Below, piece by piece: positions 16,339 through 25,928 of a stretch of DNA of 64,000 nucleotides (its first letter is position 1; each line of letters begins with the position of its first letter). Origin of the DNA: Methylomonas rapida (GTDB taxonomy: Bacteria; Pseudomonadota; Gammaproteobacteria; Methylococcales; Methylomonadaceae); the NCBI RefSeq assembly GCF_024360925.2, contig NZ_CP113517.1:1488001-1552000 (forward strand). The letters run 5' to 3'. Made by a program: the position numbers and the translations under genes. The notes under the pieces were generated by a model. The model saw only the letters and a list, made by a program, of their open reading frames with translations. It searched no databases and was not told the DNA's origin.

Positions 16339-19143
16339 ATGCTTGGACTGACTCTACGAGAAGAATTTCGAGGCAAACGCCTCAAAGGGACCGCTATTGA
16401 GCTCTCCAACGATTCCAACACCGGTGCGACACAGATTGCCGCGCAGCAGTTCTTGGAGATCACGTATCCGACCCATGACCTTTTGAAGGGCATTGAGGCC
16501 GTCGGCCCCAATCAGGGGCGTCCGGTGGTTGTGATCGGTGAGCGTGGCCTGGGTAAGTCGCACTTGATGGCTGCTCTGTATCACGCCGTCAGCGATGCCA
16601 AATCGACTGGCGCATGGCTGAGTTCTTGGGCTACCACGTTGGGTGACGCTAATATCGGCAAGATTGCCTTGCGCAATGAAATGCTGGTCATTGGTGAGAG
16701 CCTGCACCGCCAGCGCTACAAATTCCTATGGGACTTGCTTTTTGAACGTCATCCTCGCGGTGAATTCATCAAGGGTAAGTGGGAAGGTATGGGAGCAGCC
16801 AAGACTGACATCCCCTCCGACAAGCTCATCGTCGAGCTCCTTGAGCACACACCAACGATGCTGCTGCTAGATGAATTCCAGACCTGGTTCGACGGTTTAA
16901 CCAACACCAAGCAGTACCCCTGGAAGAATTGGGCATTTAATTTTATCCAGATCCTTTCGGAGATTGCCAAAGAGCGGCCTGATCTATTGGTTCTGGTTAT
17001 CTCCGTTCGCAATGGCGGCAGCGACGCCTATCAGCAGGTGCACCGCGTCAATCCCGTGGCGATTGATTTCAAAGCGGGTGGCAATGCCGAGCGTATCCAG
17101 CAGGATCGGAGGCGAATGCTGTTGCACCGTCTGTTCGACAACCGTCTACATATTGCAGACAGCACCATTGAATCACTGGTCGCCCAGCACGTCTCAGAGT
17201 ACTTCCGCCTGCTTGATGTGCCGCCAGCAGAGCAAGATCGCAAGCGCCGCGAGTTCACCGAATCCTGGCCTTACGCACCACACCTGCTGCGTCTGCTTGA
17301 GGAACAGGTGCTGATCGCTACAGACGCTCAGGAAACGCGGGACATGATTCGCATCTTGGCCAATCTTTACAAGAGTCAAGGCGAAGCTGTGCCCGTACTT
17401 ACCGCAGCCGATTTCCGGCTGGATGACGATACCTCGGGCATTGGCGCGCTACTGGATTCGGTATCCAACGAGCATCATCGCACCCTGCGTGAAAAGGCAC
17501 AGCACAACATTATTTCGGTGACCGAAGCGGTATACGACCATGCCAACCTTGCGCCACACTTGCAAGAGATCGTTGGCGCACTGTGGCTGCGGTCGATTGC
17601 CGTCGGCAACCTCGCAGGGGCCGATCCCGCTACTTTGCAGGTGGACATCACCCGCAACAAACCAGTGGACAGCAACGCCTTTCAGGTCGAGCTGGCAACT
17701 ATTGTTGAGAACAGCTTCAACATCCATCAAGAGGGCCTCCGCCTAGTCTTCCGAGAGGAAGAAAACCCACGTGCCAAATTGATGGCATGTGCCCGCAATG
17801 ACAAGCTGTTCACCGACGGGTCTGATCAGGCCCAGCTTGCCAAGCAGGTTCGCTACATCATTGGCGGCAGCGAAGATGCCGCTGGTAAATTCCGCGTCAT
17901 TCCATTGCCTAAAACGTGGCAAACAGATCCATGGAAATCGCTCGACGAAACAGAGCAGCCAGAGCGCTGGGATGAGCGTTTGCCGGTACTGGTACTGCCG
18001 GAGGAGCCAGAAAAAATCGACCAGACGTTGGGTCGTTGGCTCAAAGATCACCTGCAAAAGCGCCGTAATACCATTCGCTTCTTACTGCCTCGATCTGGTT
18101 CCACCAATGCATTCCTGGATCGCGACCTGCTCATCCTCGCCCGCGCTGAAATGAAGGCGCATGAATGGAGTGGCCAGAACCCGGAATACAAAAAGCTGCA
18201 CAAAGAATTCGAAGGCACCCTGCGTGATAACCTGAAGAAACGATTTGACCGGTTCGCCGTCCTGCACCGTTACGACCACCAGAATCCACAGCAGTCCCTT
18301 TTCAGTGTTGAACACATCAAAAAGCAAGGGGCTCAAATCCCTGAAGGCATTGAGGAAACCCTGACCAACGATCTCTTCGTTCCCGAAGACTTCGAAGACC
18401 TCGTGCTTGAAGCTGCTTCGGAGAACGCACCCCTCGGCAAGTTGTTGCGCGAACTGCAGGAGCCACGCCCGGCAGGTCAGGATTGTATCCCCTGGCTAGG
18501 TGAAACCGCGATGAAAGAACGTATCTTGCGTTTGTGCGCACGCGGCAAGATTGCCATCAACCTGCGAAATCTGGAACACCTGCAAACCCACGCAGGCGAA
18601 GACGAAGAATCCGCGTGGCGACGCTTGCGACCCAAACTCTCCTACACTGGGCGTCAGCTTGATGAAGTGTTTCTGATGGAACCATCGGCGGTGCCTGCAA
18701 CCGGTGGCACCACCCCAGCTACGCCACAGCCGCCAGTGAGTGGAAACGGCGGAGTCATAATTGGCGGTGGTACAGTTCCTATCCCCGGCGTAAACGAGCC
18801 AGAGCCTGGCACTACGCCCTCGCCGGGCGGTATTTTCGGGGGTGCAAGCGCTACCACAAAACCACGCATCCCATTTTCTAACCCGCCAACTTCACCGCTC
18901 AACCTGATCGGTAAGCTTGAAGGCTGGGGTATAGGCCCTGCTTCCCCTGTACACGAGATTCGACTCGCCTCCATTGGGAGTACGAATAGTCGCCTGGTGG
19001 ACGCCTTGAAATTCGTTGGCGAAGCCAACAGTGAGATCACGATCAAGGTGTCTGCTGCTACCGGCGCGCAGCTAAAGGAACTGCTCAAGAAACTGCCCGA
19101 CGGTATGACTTTCGAGCTGAGCCTTGAGAAGGAAGAAAACTGA
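16339..19143 (+). CDS. DUF499 ATPase (BrxC/PglY-like), defence operon
   Basis: This 934-aa protein has a P-loop GERGLGKSH (about residues 68-76) and Walker B MLLLDEFQTW (about 173-182), with the QQFLEITYPTHDLL N terminus seen in DUF499 proteins. DUF499 ATPases are the PglY/BrxC-type component that partners with PglZ in BREX and related phage-exclusion systems. A Pro/Gly-rich low-complexity linker (about 775-850) precedes a small C-terminal domain. The stop and the pglZ start share one base (TGATG at 19141-19145), so the two are coupled. Confidence 0.85.
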   Translation: MLGLTLREEFRGKRLKGTAIELSNDSNTGATQIAAQQFLEITYPTHDLLKGIEAVGPNQGRPVVVIGERGLGKSHLMAALYHAVSDAKSTGAWLSSWATTLGDANIGKIALRNEMLVIGESLHRQRYKFLWDLLFERHPRGEFIKGKWEGMGAAKTDIPSDKLIVELLEHTPTMLLLDEFQTWFDGLTNTKQYPWKNWAFNFIQILSEIAKERPDLLVLVISVRNGGSDAYQQVHRVNPVAIDFKAGGNAERIQQDRRRMLLHRLFDNRLHIADSTIESLVAQHVSEYFRLLDVPPAEQDRKRREFTESWPYAPHLLRLLEEQVLIATDAQETRDMIRILANLYKSQGEAVPVLTAADFRLDDDTSGIGALLDSVSNEHHRTLREKAQHNIISVTEAVYDHANLAPHLQEIVGALWLRSIAVGNLAGADPATLQVDITRNKPVDSNAFQVELATIVENSFNIHQEGLRLVFREEENPRAKLMACARNDKLFTDGSDQAQLAKQVRYIIGGSEDAAGKFRVIPLPKTWQTDPWKSLDETEQPERWDERLPVLVLPEEPEKIDQTLGRWLKDHLQKRRNTIRFLLPRSGSTNAFLDRDLLILARAEMKAHEWSGQNPEYKKLHKEFEGTLRDNLKKRFDRFAVLHRYDHQNPQQSLFSVEHIKKQGAQIPEGIEETLTNDLFVPEDFEDLVLEAASENAPLGKLLRELQEPRPAGQDCIPWLGETAMKERILRLCARGKIAINLRNLEHLQTHAGEDEESAWRRLRPKLSYTGRQLDEVFLMEPSAVPATGGTTPATPQPPVSGNGGVIIGGGTVPIPGVNEPEPGTTPSPGGIFGGASATTKPRIPFSNPPTSPLNLIGKLEGWGIGPASPVHEIRLASIGSTNSRLVDALKFVGEANSEITIKVSAATGAQLKELLKKLPDGMTFELSLEKEEN

Positions 19144-20165
19144 TGGCACTCGATGCAGGAATATTACAGCACCTGACTCAGTGCTCCACTGTAGATGCGT
19201 GGCGTTTCATCATCGAACGCACATTCGAAATTGCAGCAAGACCATTAGCGGAGGGCAATGCCCCTGGAGAGGTAGTCAAGCGCGAGCGCGAAATCGGCGA
19301 ACTCGATCTGTTTCTTGCCTCGAGCGGCTGGGATTTGTGGCAAAGCTTCGGCCAGCCAGACATCAGCGGTGTGGAACGTACCTCCGACCGTCTTGCGCGC
19401 TGGTGGAACGAACCAAGTTATGGCAATAGCGCTGCTCGCGCCGTGCTGATTCTAGATGCATTGAGCCTACGCGAATTGCCCTGGATATTGCAGGGAGCCA
19501 AGCAACGTGGCTTTACCTTGAACAGCGTCACTGCCACAGCCTCCGAATTGCCCGGTGAAACCAACGAATTCGCCCGAGCACTGGGCTGGGCCAGCCGTAG
19601 CCAGTTGCAGGCCAACAGCGGCGGTTTGGTTCACAAACTGCAACCAGCGCAGACCGAAACCATCGATCTGCCGTTGAAGGATTGTGAAAGCCTGGTGGGC
19701 AGTGCCTCGGGAGCGAAGAACTGGGTATTTTGGCACCACTGGCCGGACGCTAAGCTTCATGACTACAGTGCAGGCCAGGGTTTGGAGCTGCTGACCAAAG
19801 ATGCTGCGCAGAATCTTTCCAGTGACGATTTCTGGGCTTTTATTGAGCGTCTCGCCACCGGGCGACGCCTAGTTATCACCTCGGATCACGGTTACGCTGC
19901 CACAGGGTACTTTCCCGATGCCGATGGTGAGGTTGCCACTCACCTCAAGCAGACTTTTTCCAGCGGGCGCAGCAAGGCAGGCAATGGTGATGCAGGCCCC
20001 TTCGCTCCACCGGTCGCATTGCAAATCGACAGCCCGCATGGGCCACACCTGTTGGCTCTGGGTCGAAGAAAGTGGCGAAGCCAGGGCGGGTACCCGACGC
20101 TGACACACGGTGGTCTCTCGTTGCTGGAGGTGCTGTCGCCGTTTGTTGAAGTCTCAAGGGGGTGA
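19143..20165 (+). CDS. pglZ: PglZ-domain protein (alkaline-phosphatase fold)
   Basis: This 340-aa protein carries the PglZ landmarks: AVLILDALSLRELPW (metal-binding Asp, near residue 102), VITSDHGYA (near 245) and LTHGGLSLLEVL (near 319). PglZ is the shared core protein of BREX/Pgl systems and is required for exclusion. The protein is short compared with the ~800-aa PglZ of type 1 BREX, so it belongs to a compact branch. It sits between the DUF499 ATPase and an unknown gene, overlapping both. Confidence 0.85.
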   Translation: MALDAGILQHLTQCSTVDAWRFIIERTFEIAARPLAEGNAPGEVVKREREIGELDLFLASSGWDLWQSFGQPDISGVERTSDRLARWWNEPSYGNSAARAVLILDALSLRELPWILQGAKQRGFTLNSVTATASELPGETNEFARALGWASRSQLQANSGGLVHKLQPAQTETIDLPLKDCESLVGSASGAKNWVFWHHWPDAKLHDYSAGQGLELLTKDAAQNLSSDDFWAFIERLATGRRLVITSDHGYAATGYFPDADGEVATHLKQTFSSGRSKAGNGDAGPFAPPVALQIDSPHGPHLLALGRRKWRSQGGYPTLTHGGLSLLEVLSPFVEVSRG

Positions 20166-20167
20166 AC

Positions 20168-21127
20168 ATGGCGACTAGTTACCAGATTGCGTCGGATCTT
20201 ACCGAGAAACAGATTGAAGCTGATGTATCAGCTTATTTTGGTAGGCTCAGTCCATTTTTTGGCCAGAGCCTCCGGCTATTGGATATTAACGAGCAGCTTA
20301 CTGGGGCCGACAAACTGCACAAAACAAAGGGCATCGCCTTCTACTTTCAATTCAAAGCACCGATTGGATTGAAGTCTGTTGCAGCTCAAAAACTACCAGT
20401 AGCACCGAGAAAGAATGAATCAAAGCTAATGGGCATTCGCCGCTTCAGGCATACGCAAGGACTATTGGATTCGCCCTACAGCATTTGCTTTAACCTTCAT
20501 GACAACAAGCCGTCAGCTCTAAATCAACTACAGCATAATGTCCTTTTTGCGCATGAACGCCCGCCATTTAGTCGCGCTATGTACATTTGCCCAACCGTAT
20601 TACATGACGAGGAGTACGTTCGGCAAATGCAACTGCCGTGGTGGCGCAGGCCGTTCGCTCGCCCGTTCTATCGCCATGAAGCAAGGCAATTAGCCGTTGG
20701 CATGTTGTGTCATGAACTCAGCAGTGCTCCGTTTCTAAGAGCCCACGCCACAATTGTTCCCCATGCATTGGTGGCATCTGCCGATCACTACTACTCCTTT
20801 TCAAAACACGCCACGGACTACGCATTCCATTCGCCTATTGTCGTCGATGATGGTGACCCTCTTCGTTTGTCAGACTTCTTGTCAAAGCAAGTAGATCGTA
20901 TCTACTCCAATATAGATTCCGTACCTCAGCTGGCGGAGTTGGTTAAGATAATTTCCGCAGCTACGCGAGAAAATTTACCAGACACTCAACTCGGCGAACC
21001 TGAGCCAGGTAATGAGGTAGCTTGGCTGCAAGCCTACGGCCAACAGATTAAGAAGGTTTATGGAATAAGGCAGGTTATTGCTTTGGTAGATGATCGTTTA
21101 GATACAGAATATTGGAGAGGATTTTAA
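20168..21127 (+). CDS. Unknown defence-operon protein, possible PD-(D/Q)xK-like nuclease
   Basis: I do not recognise the family of this 319-aa soluble protein. Near the N terminus an acidic position (E17), TGAD (D48) and FQFK (Q61-F62-K63, after a hydrophobic strand) are spaced like the D...(E/Q)xK core of Mrr-type nucleases; this is inference only. No signal peptide or membrane segment is seen. The ATG at 20168 has GGGGG six bases upstream, and the stop overlaps the methylase start (TAATG). The gene lies between pglZ and the methylase, so it probably belongs to the system. Confidence 0.6.
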   Translation: MATSYQIASDLTEKQIEADVSAYFGRLSPFFGQSLRLLDINEQLTGADKLHKTKGIAFYFQFKAPIGLKSVAAQKLPVAPRKNESKLMGIRRFRHTQGLLDSPYSICFNLHDNKPSALNQLQHNVLFAHERPPFSRAMYICPTVLHDEEYVRQMQLPWWRRPFARPFYRHEARQLAVGMLCHELSSAPFLRAHATIVPHALVASADHYYSFSKHATDYAFHSPIVVDDGDPLRLSDFLSKQVDRIYSNIDSVPQLAELVKIISAATRENLPDTQLGEPEPGNEVAWLQAYGQQIKKVYGIRQVIALVDDRLDTEYWRGF

Positions 21128-24100
21128 TGGCCACCAAAAAGCAAATACTCGCTCAGGAAGTTGCCAAGGCCGTCGGCGCTGGCAAGACAGTTGCGCTTGA
21201 AACCGTTGACTTCAACGACCCAGATCGCCCCAAGACTTGCCTGGAGGTGGATTTCCCGATCCTGCCGGTCAATCAGGTGGCGATTATCGAAGGCAATGCG
21301 GGCAAGCCGATTTATCAGATGTCGAAATGGTGGGCGCGCCGGCGCTCCAGCGTGTTCCGCTCGATGTTGATCGCGGCGGCCACCAAGGCTCCGGAGGACA
21401 AATCGCACGCGGCCAAGCTGGTGTGGGACAACTACTACGCCAACCACCAGAAGAAAGGCGCGTTCAAGCACCTGAAGGTGGCCGACATCTTCATGGGCGG
21501 CGGCACCACACTAGTCGAAGGCTCGCGCCTCGGCATGCAGATGGTCGGCAACGACCTCAACCCGGTCGCGTGGTTTGTTGTAAAACAGGAATTGGCCAAC
21601 GTTGATCTTGAGGAAGTGAAGAGTCTGCTCGCTGACATTGAGGCGGAAGTCAAGCCGCAGATCATGCCGTACTACTACTGCGACGGCCCGGATGGTGAAA
21701 AAGGCACGTGGACGCACCTGCCAACCAAGAAGGTGATGCCCGCCGATTTTGATCCGCTGACCATCCCGCGCGACGAGCGCAAGGACTACCGTTACGAAGG
21801 TCCGGAGATCATTTACACCTTCTGGGCCAAACACGGCCCTTGTCAGGTTACAGGTTGCGGCCATCGCACACCAATCATGACCAGTCCGGTGATGGCAGTG
21901 AAGACAATCAGCGTCAAGCACTGGGAACACACCTGCGGCAAATGCGGCGGCGAATTCCATGTTGAGGAGAACGCCGCCCGAATGGCCCCGGATGCGCCGT
22001 TGTATGTAGGACCTTCCGAACTCCCATTCTCCGTGCTCGACCAAAGGAAGGGTGTTATTTGTCCGCATTGTGGTCATTCGGCGATGGTCAACCTCGGCAA
22101 GGGCAAGAACAAGAAGGTCGAATTGAGTCTGCTAGTGCATCCGCAATGGCTGGCGGGTTCGCCCAAGCAGGATGCGGAAGGCCAGCCCTACGGCGGCTCC
22201 GCGCAGGACAATGTGGCCGCGACCACGCGTTGGGACAGTGAGCGCGCATCCAAGATTCGGCTGCTGGAGGTGCGTGGAGCACTGCCGGAAGAGGTGACGT
22301 GCCCAGAAACGAAAATCACCTTCGCACCGGAAAACGGAACGGTGCCGAAAAAATCGCACTACGCCTGCGCAGCCTGCGGCACGGTGCAGGATGTGTTGAC
22401 CACTATCAAGGCCACCGGCAAAACCGGGCCGATGGCTGCCTACGCGGTGCAAGGCTACGCGCCCAAGCGCGATGCGGCGGGCAAACCGTACAGCGGTCGC
22501 TTCTTCGCGGCCTATGGCACAGCGCACACGCGGCAGTACGACACCGCGTTCGCCGAATGGGAAGCGCGCAAGGATGACGACCTCAAGGACTACTGGCCGC
22601 GTTCTGAACTTCCCTACGGCTTCATGACCCACCACCTGCAAGGTGGCGTCCCGAACCACGGCTTCACGCATTGGTGGACGATGTTCAATCCACGCCAGTT
22701 GCTGGTGCACGCGCAACTGCTCAAGGCTATAGTCGAAGTCGGGAACTACGACTGGAAAGTGCGTGAGTTTGTAGTCGGGGCCTTTCAGCAGTATTTGCGC
22801 AATCAAAACCTGTTCTGTTTCTGGGACAGTGGTTACGACAAGCTCGTGCCTCACATGAGCAACAACAACTATCACCCGAAGAACAATGTCGTTGAAAACT
22901 GCGTTTTTTCGGTGTTGGGACGTGGCAATTGGGCTTCTTGCACGGATGGGATCAATGAAGGCCGCGAATGGGCAGCTCAACCGTGGGATTCGGTCAGCAT
23001 CGAAGCGTTGAAGCGTCGTGATCCCGCATTGGCCGACCAACTGAGTGGCAAGAGCGAAAAGGTTTTCCCTGGCGATCCTGTGCTGGATGTGGCCGTGCAT
23101 CAGGGCTCATCCACTGATCTGGCACAGCTTGAAAGCAGCAGCCTCGATCTGGTGATCACCGATCCTCCGTTCGGCGGTTTGCTGCACTACTCGGAACTGT
23201 CTGACTTCTTCTATGTCTGGCTGCGTCTGGCGCTCAAGGGTCAGTACCCGCAGATTTTCGGGACGGAATACACGCCCAAATCACTGGAGGCAGTGGCCAA
23301 CCGCGCTCGCGAGCCGGAAGATCCGGATGGTTTCTACCGGCGCCTACTCACCCAGTGCTGGCGCGAGGCGCATCGCCTCTTGAAGCCCAGCGGCATCCTG
23401 GCCTTCACCTTCCACCACAGCGAGGACGAGCCGTGGGTGGCCGTGCTGGAGTCATTGTTCGACGCTGGCTACTACCTCGAAGCGACGTATCCGATCCGCT
23501 CAGATGAAACCAAGGGCGAAGGCGAGTTCGGCTCCAAGACTATCGAATACGACATCATCCACGTCTGCCGTAAGCGCACGGAAGAGCCCAAACCAGTGAG
23601 CTGGGGAAGGATGCGCCGCGAGGTGATGGCCGACGTGCGCCAATTGCAGGGGATGCTGGAGAACCACGCCAAGGAAGGTCTGCCAGCGGCGGACATTCAG
23701 GTGATCCGGCGCGGCAAGGCGCTGGAATATTTCTCTCGCCATTACGGCAAGGTCTACGTCGACGAGGGACGAGCCATTTCGGTGAAGGATGCGCTGGTCG
23801 GCATCAACCAGCTCATCGACGAAGACGCCGACAAGGGCAAGGAGCCACCACCGGTGAATGCCGAGCCGATGACGCGCCAGTTTTTGCGCACCTTCGGTAC
23901 GGCTACCGAAATGAAGCGCGATCAGTTGCAGAAGTTCCTGCGTGGCACCATCACCACGCCGGACGAATTCGTGCAGCGTGGCTGGTGCTCTGAGGTGAAG
24001 AAGGTGTTCACGCGCACCAATCCGCTCGACTTTGCCCGCGATTGGTCCGGCAAGCACAAACGCAAACTCACATCCGATCTCGATCAGGCACTGGTGCTAA

Positions 24101-24336
24101 TTGGTGCATGCGTCGATGGCAGTGGTATCAATGCCTTGGATACATTGAAGAACGAAAACTTTAAGCCGCACGTGGCGCTCAAGCCGCTGCTGGAGTGGTT
24201 ACAGAAAAATGGGTCGGATCAAACTACTCGCAACGCAGCATCGCGTGCAGTGTCGATCTTCAACTCATGGAAAGCTAGCCAGGGACCCCAGCCTTTGCAG
24301 GCTTCGCTGTTCGATGACGATGGAGAGTATGCGTAA
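21127..24336 (+). CDS. Zn-ribbon adenine-specific DNA methylase (COG1743/DUF1156 type)
   Basis: This 1069-aa methyltransferase starts with a DUF1156-like segment (PILPVNQVAIIEGNAGKP; KWWARRRSSVFRS). SAM motif I is FMGGGTT (about residues 120-127) and catalytic motif IV is TDPPF (about 678). Several CxxC ribbons lie between (HTCGKCGG, ICPHCGH, CAACG). Such methylases occur with DUF499, PglZ and SNF2 helicases in BREX-type loci, where methylation is thought to mark self DNA. It is coupled to neighbours on both sides by TAATG overlaps. Confidence 0.88.
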   Translation: MATKKQILAQEVAKAVGAGKTVALETVDFNDPDRPKTCLEVDFPILPVNQVAIIEGNAGKPIYQMSKWWARRRSSVFRSMLIAAATKAPEDKSHAAKLVWDNYYANHQKKGAFKHLKVADIFMGGGTTLVEGSRLGMQMVGNDLNPVAWFVVKQELANVDLEEVKSLLADIEAEVKPQIMPYYYCDGPDGEKGTWTHLPTKKVMPADFDPLTIPRDERKDYRYEGPEIIYTFWAKHGPCQVTGCGHRTPIMTSPVMAVKTISVKHWEHTCGKCGGEFHVEENAARMAPDAPLYVGPSELPFSVLDQRKGVICPHCGHSAMVNLGKGKNKKVELSLLVHPQWLAGSPKQDAEGQPYGGSAQDNVAATTRWDSERASKIRLLEVRGALPEEVTCPETKITFAPENGTVPKKSHYACAACGTVQDVLTTIKATGKTGPMAAYAVQGYAPKRDAAGKPYSGRFFAAYGTAHTRQYDTAFAEWEARKDDDLKDYWPRSELPYGFMTHHLQGGVPNHGFTHWWTMFNPRQLLVHAQLLKAIVEVGNYDWKVREFVVGAFQQYLRNQNLFCFWDSGYDKLVPHMSNNNYHPKNNVVENCVFSVLGRGNWASCTDGINEGREWAAQPWDSVSIEALKRRDPALADQLSGKSEKVFPGDPVLDVAVHQGSSTDLAQLESSSLDLVITDPPFGGLLHYSELSDFFYVWLRLALKGQYPQIFGTEYTPKSLEAVANRAREPEDPDGFYRRLLTQCWREAHRLLKPSGILAFTFHHSEDEPWVAVLESLFDAGYYLEATYPIRSDETKGEGEFGSKTIEYDIIHVCRKRTEEPKPVSWGRMRREVMADVRQLQGMLENHAKEGLPAADIQVIRRGKALEYFSRHYGKVYVDEGRAISVKDALVGINQLIDEDADKGKEPPPVNAEPMTRQFLRTFGTATEMKRDQLQKFLRGTITTPDEFVQRGWCSEVKKVFTRTNPLDFARDWSGKHKRKLTSDLDQALVLIGACVDGSGINALDTLKNENFKPHVALKPLLEWLQKNGSDQTTRNAASRAVSIFNSWKASQGPQPLQASLFDDDGEYA

Positions 24337-24848
24337 TGAGGCAACTGCTTGATACGGTGTGGCAAAGGCACGGAACCAGTTGGCTGTGGGATGAGGAAGC
24401 ACGTAATACGGTGTGTGAGGCTAGCGAGGTGTGGAGTCTGCGGCAGTTCTTACTGGCCGCCGCGCCAAATGGAAATGGGTGGCCAGAAGACCTACCCAGT
24501 AACGACAACCAGACGCTGGTGGTGGCCGGCCTGGAAGGCAGCTTAGATCTTCTTTCTCCCGATCAGGGCGAAATCTGGTTGGGAGACACGATCAAACGCG
24601 CCATCCTCTCGTTTCAGGATGCCTATGCTGGCGAGGCTGCGCTGATCTTCTGGTTGCCACAGGGAGATAGTCGTCTCAAGGTGCAGACCTCGACTGATGC
24701 GGTGTCGTGGTTGTGCGAAGCTCCGCATCGTGGCAGCCTGCTCGACTTTGGTCGCCTGTTATGGGGCGAGGCCAACGAATACCCGCAGGAGATTATGCTG
24801 CGCAATAGCGCAAAAGCGGTGGGCCTCTTCCATTTGCGGATTACCTAG
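24336..24848 (+). CDS. Unknown 170-aa protein of the defence operon
   Basis: I recognise no family. The protein is small, soluble and acidic, Trp-rich (WLWDEEAR, WLPQGDSRLK, WLCEAPH), without a P-loop or catalytic motif. It overlaps the methylase stop by one base (TAATG) and is 9 bp from the AAA gene. Position suggests a methylase partner or adaptor. It could correspond to the small accessory subunits of BREX-like loci, but I see no BrxA, BrxB or BrxF motif. Confidence 0.6.
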   Translation: MRQLLDTVWQRHGTSWLWDEEARNTVCEASEVWSLRQFLLAAAPNGNGWPEDLPSNDNQTLVVAGLEGSLDLLSPDQGEIWLGDTIKRAILSFQDAYAGEAALIFWLPQGDSRLKVQTSTDAVSWLCEAPHRGSLLDFGRLLWGEANEYPQEIMLRNSAKAVGLFHLRIT

Positions 24849-24857
24849 GATGCTGCG

Positions 24858-25928
24858 ATGAAAACCTTACGCAAGGTCAAAATCGAGGGCTTCAAATCCA
24901 TCGCCAGCGCGGAGCTGAAGTTGGGTGATCTCAATGTGGTCATCGGTGCGAATGGCTCAGGGAAATCGAATCTGATCGGCGTGTTCCGCCTCCTTGAGCG
25001 CGTGCTGTCGCACAACCTGCAAGTGTATGTGGCGAGCGAGCCGGATCGGTTTTTACACCACGGGCGCAAAATCACGCCCGCGCTGGCACTCGATTTTGCC
25101 CTTGACCAGAACTCCTATGGCTTCAGGCTCAAGGCCGCACAGGACTCGCTAATCTTTGAGTCCGAGCGCGTGGAATACAGCGGTTTTTGGAACTATGGCG
25201 AGCCAATTGCTAGAGGGCACAAGGAAAGCAAACTCGAGGAAGCGGCAAAGACGTACCACAACAAGATTCCCCAATATGTATTCCCCAAGGTGCGCAATCT
25301 GGTCGTGTATCACTTCCATGACACGTCGGACACCTCTCCGGCCAAACAAACCTGTGACGTGTCGGACAATCGTGCGTTCCGCCCTGATGCGGCGAATTTA
25401 CCCGCCTACCTGTACTGGTTGCAGGAGAAACACCCAGTGCAGTTCCGCCACATCGAAGAGCATATTCGGTTAGTGGCCCCGTTCTTTGATCGTTTCGAGC
25501 TAGCGCCTTCGCGCCTGAACGAACAGAAAATCAAGCTTGAATGGCGACAAAAAGGCTCGGATGCCTATTTCGACGCCTATTCGCTGTCGGACGGGACCAT
25601 CCGCTTTATTTGTCTGGCAACCTTGTTGTTACAACCCAGCCCGCCTGCACTGATTTTGATGGATGAGCCCGAGCTTGGTCTGCATCCGTTTGCCATTCGC
25701 ATCCTGGCCGAAATGATCGAGGCCGCGTCAAAGCGCGTACAGGTAATTCTGGCAACGCAATCAGTCACGTTGCTGAACAACTTCGAGCCCAAAAGCGTGA
25801 TTGTGGCCGAAAACGATGGCCTCAAGACCACGTTTAATCGGCTGGACGAGGAGAAGCTCAAGCACTGGCTGGATGAATTCAGCATCGGCGAACTGTGGGA
25901 GAAGAATGTGTTGGGAGGCCGCCCATGA
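24858..25928 (+). CDS. AAA ATPase of the RecF/OLD-like type
   Basis: This 356-aa protein has Walker A GANGSGKSN (about residues 30-38), an ABC/SMC-like Walker B LILMDEPELGLHP (about 262-274) and a following ATQSVTLLN sensor, typical of COG4637-like stand-alone ATPases. It is coupled by ATGA to a DUF4276 gene. ATPase plus TOPRIM-like pairs act as defence sensors/effectors in OLD-, Abi- and PARIS-type systems. Here the pair lies inside the methylase-helicase operon. Confidence 0.8.
   Translation: MKTLRKVKIEGFKSIASAELKLGDLNVVIGANGSGKSNLIGVFRLLERVLSHNLQVYVASEPDRFLHHGRKITPALALDFALDQNSYGFRLKAAQDSLIFESERVEYSGFWNYGEPIARGHKESKLEEAAKTYHNKIPQYVFPKVRNLVVYHFHDTSDTSPAKQTCDVSDNRAFRPDAANLPAYLYWLQEKHPVQFRHIEEHIRLVAPFFDRFELAPSRLNEQKIKLEWRQKGSDAYFDAYSLSDGTIRFICLATLLLQPSPPALILMDEPELGLHPFAIRILAEMIEAASKRVQVILATQSVTLLNNFEPKSVIVAENDGLKTTFNRLDEEKLKHWLDEFSIGELWEKNVLGGRP

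Noticed and set aside
15680..18950. Similar peptides LEGWGMGP (end of TraN) and LEGWGIGP (C-terminal part of the DUF499 protein)
   Set aside because: An eight-residue similarity between unrelated proteins without DNA-level repeat extension is most likely chance.
22132..23100. Long (322-codon) minus-strand frame
   Set aside because: It is exactly antisense to the methylase and has no ribosome-binding site; it reflects GC-biased codon use of the real gene.
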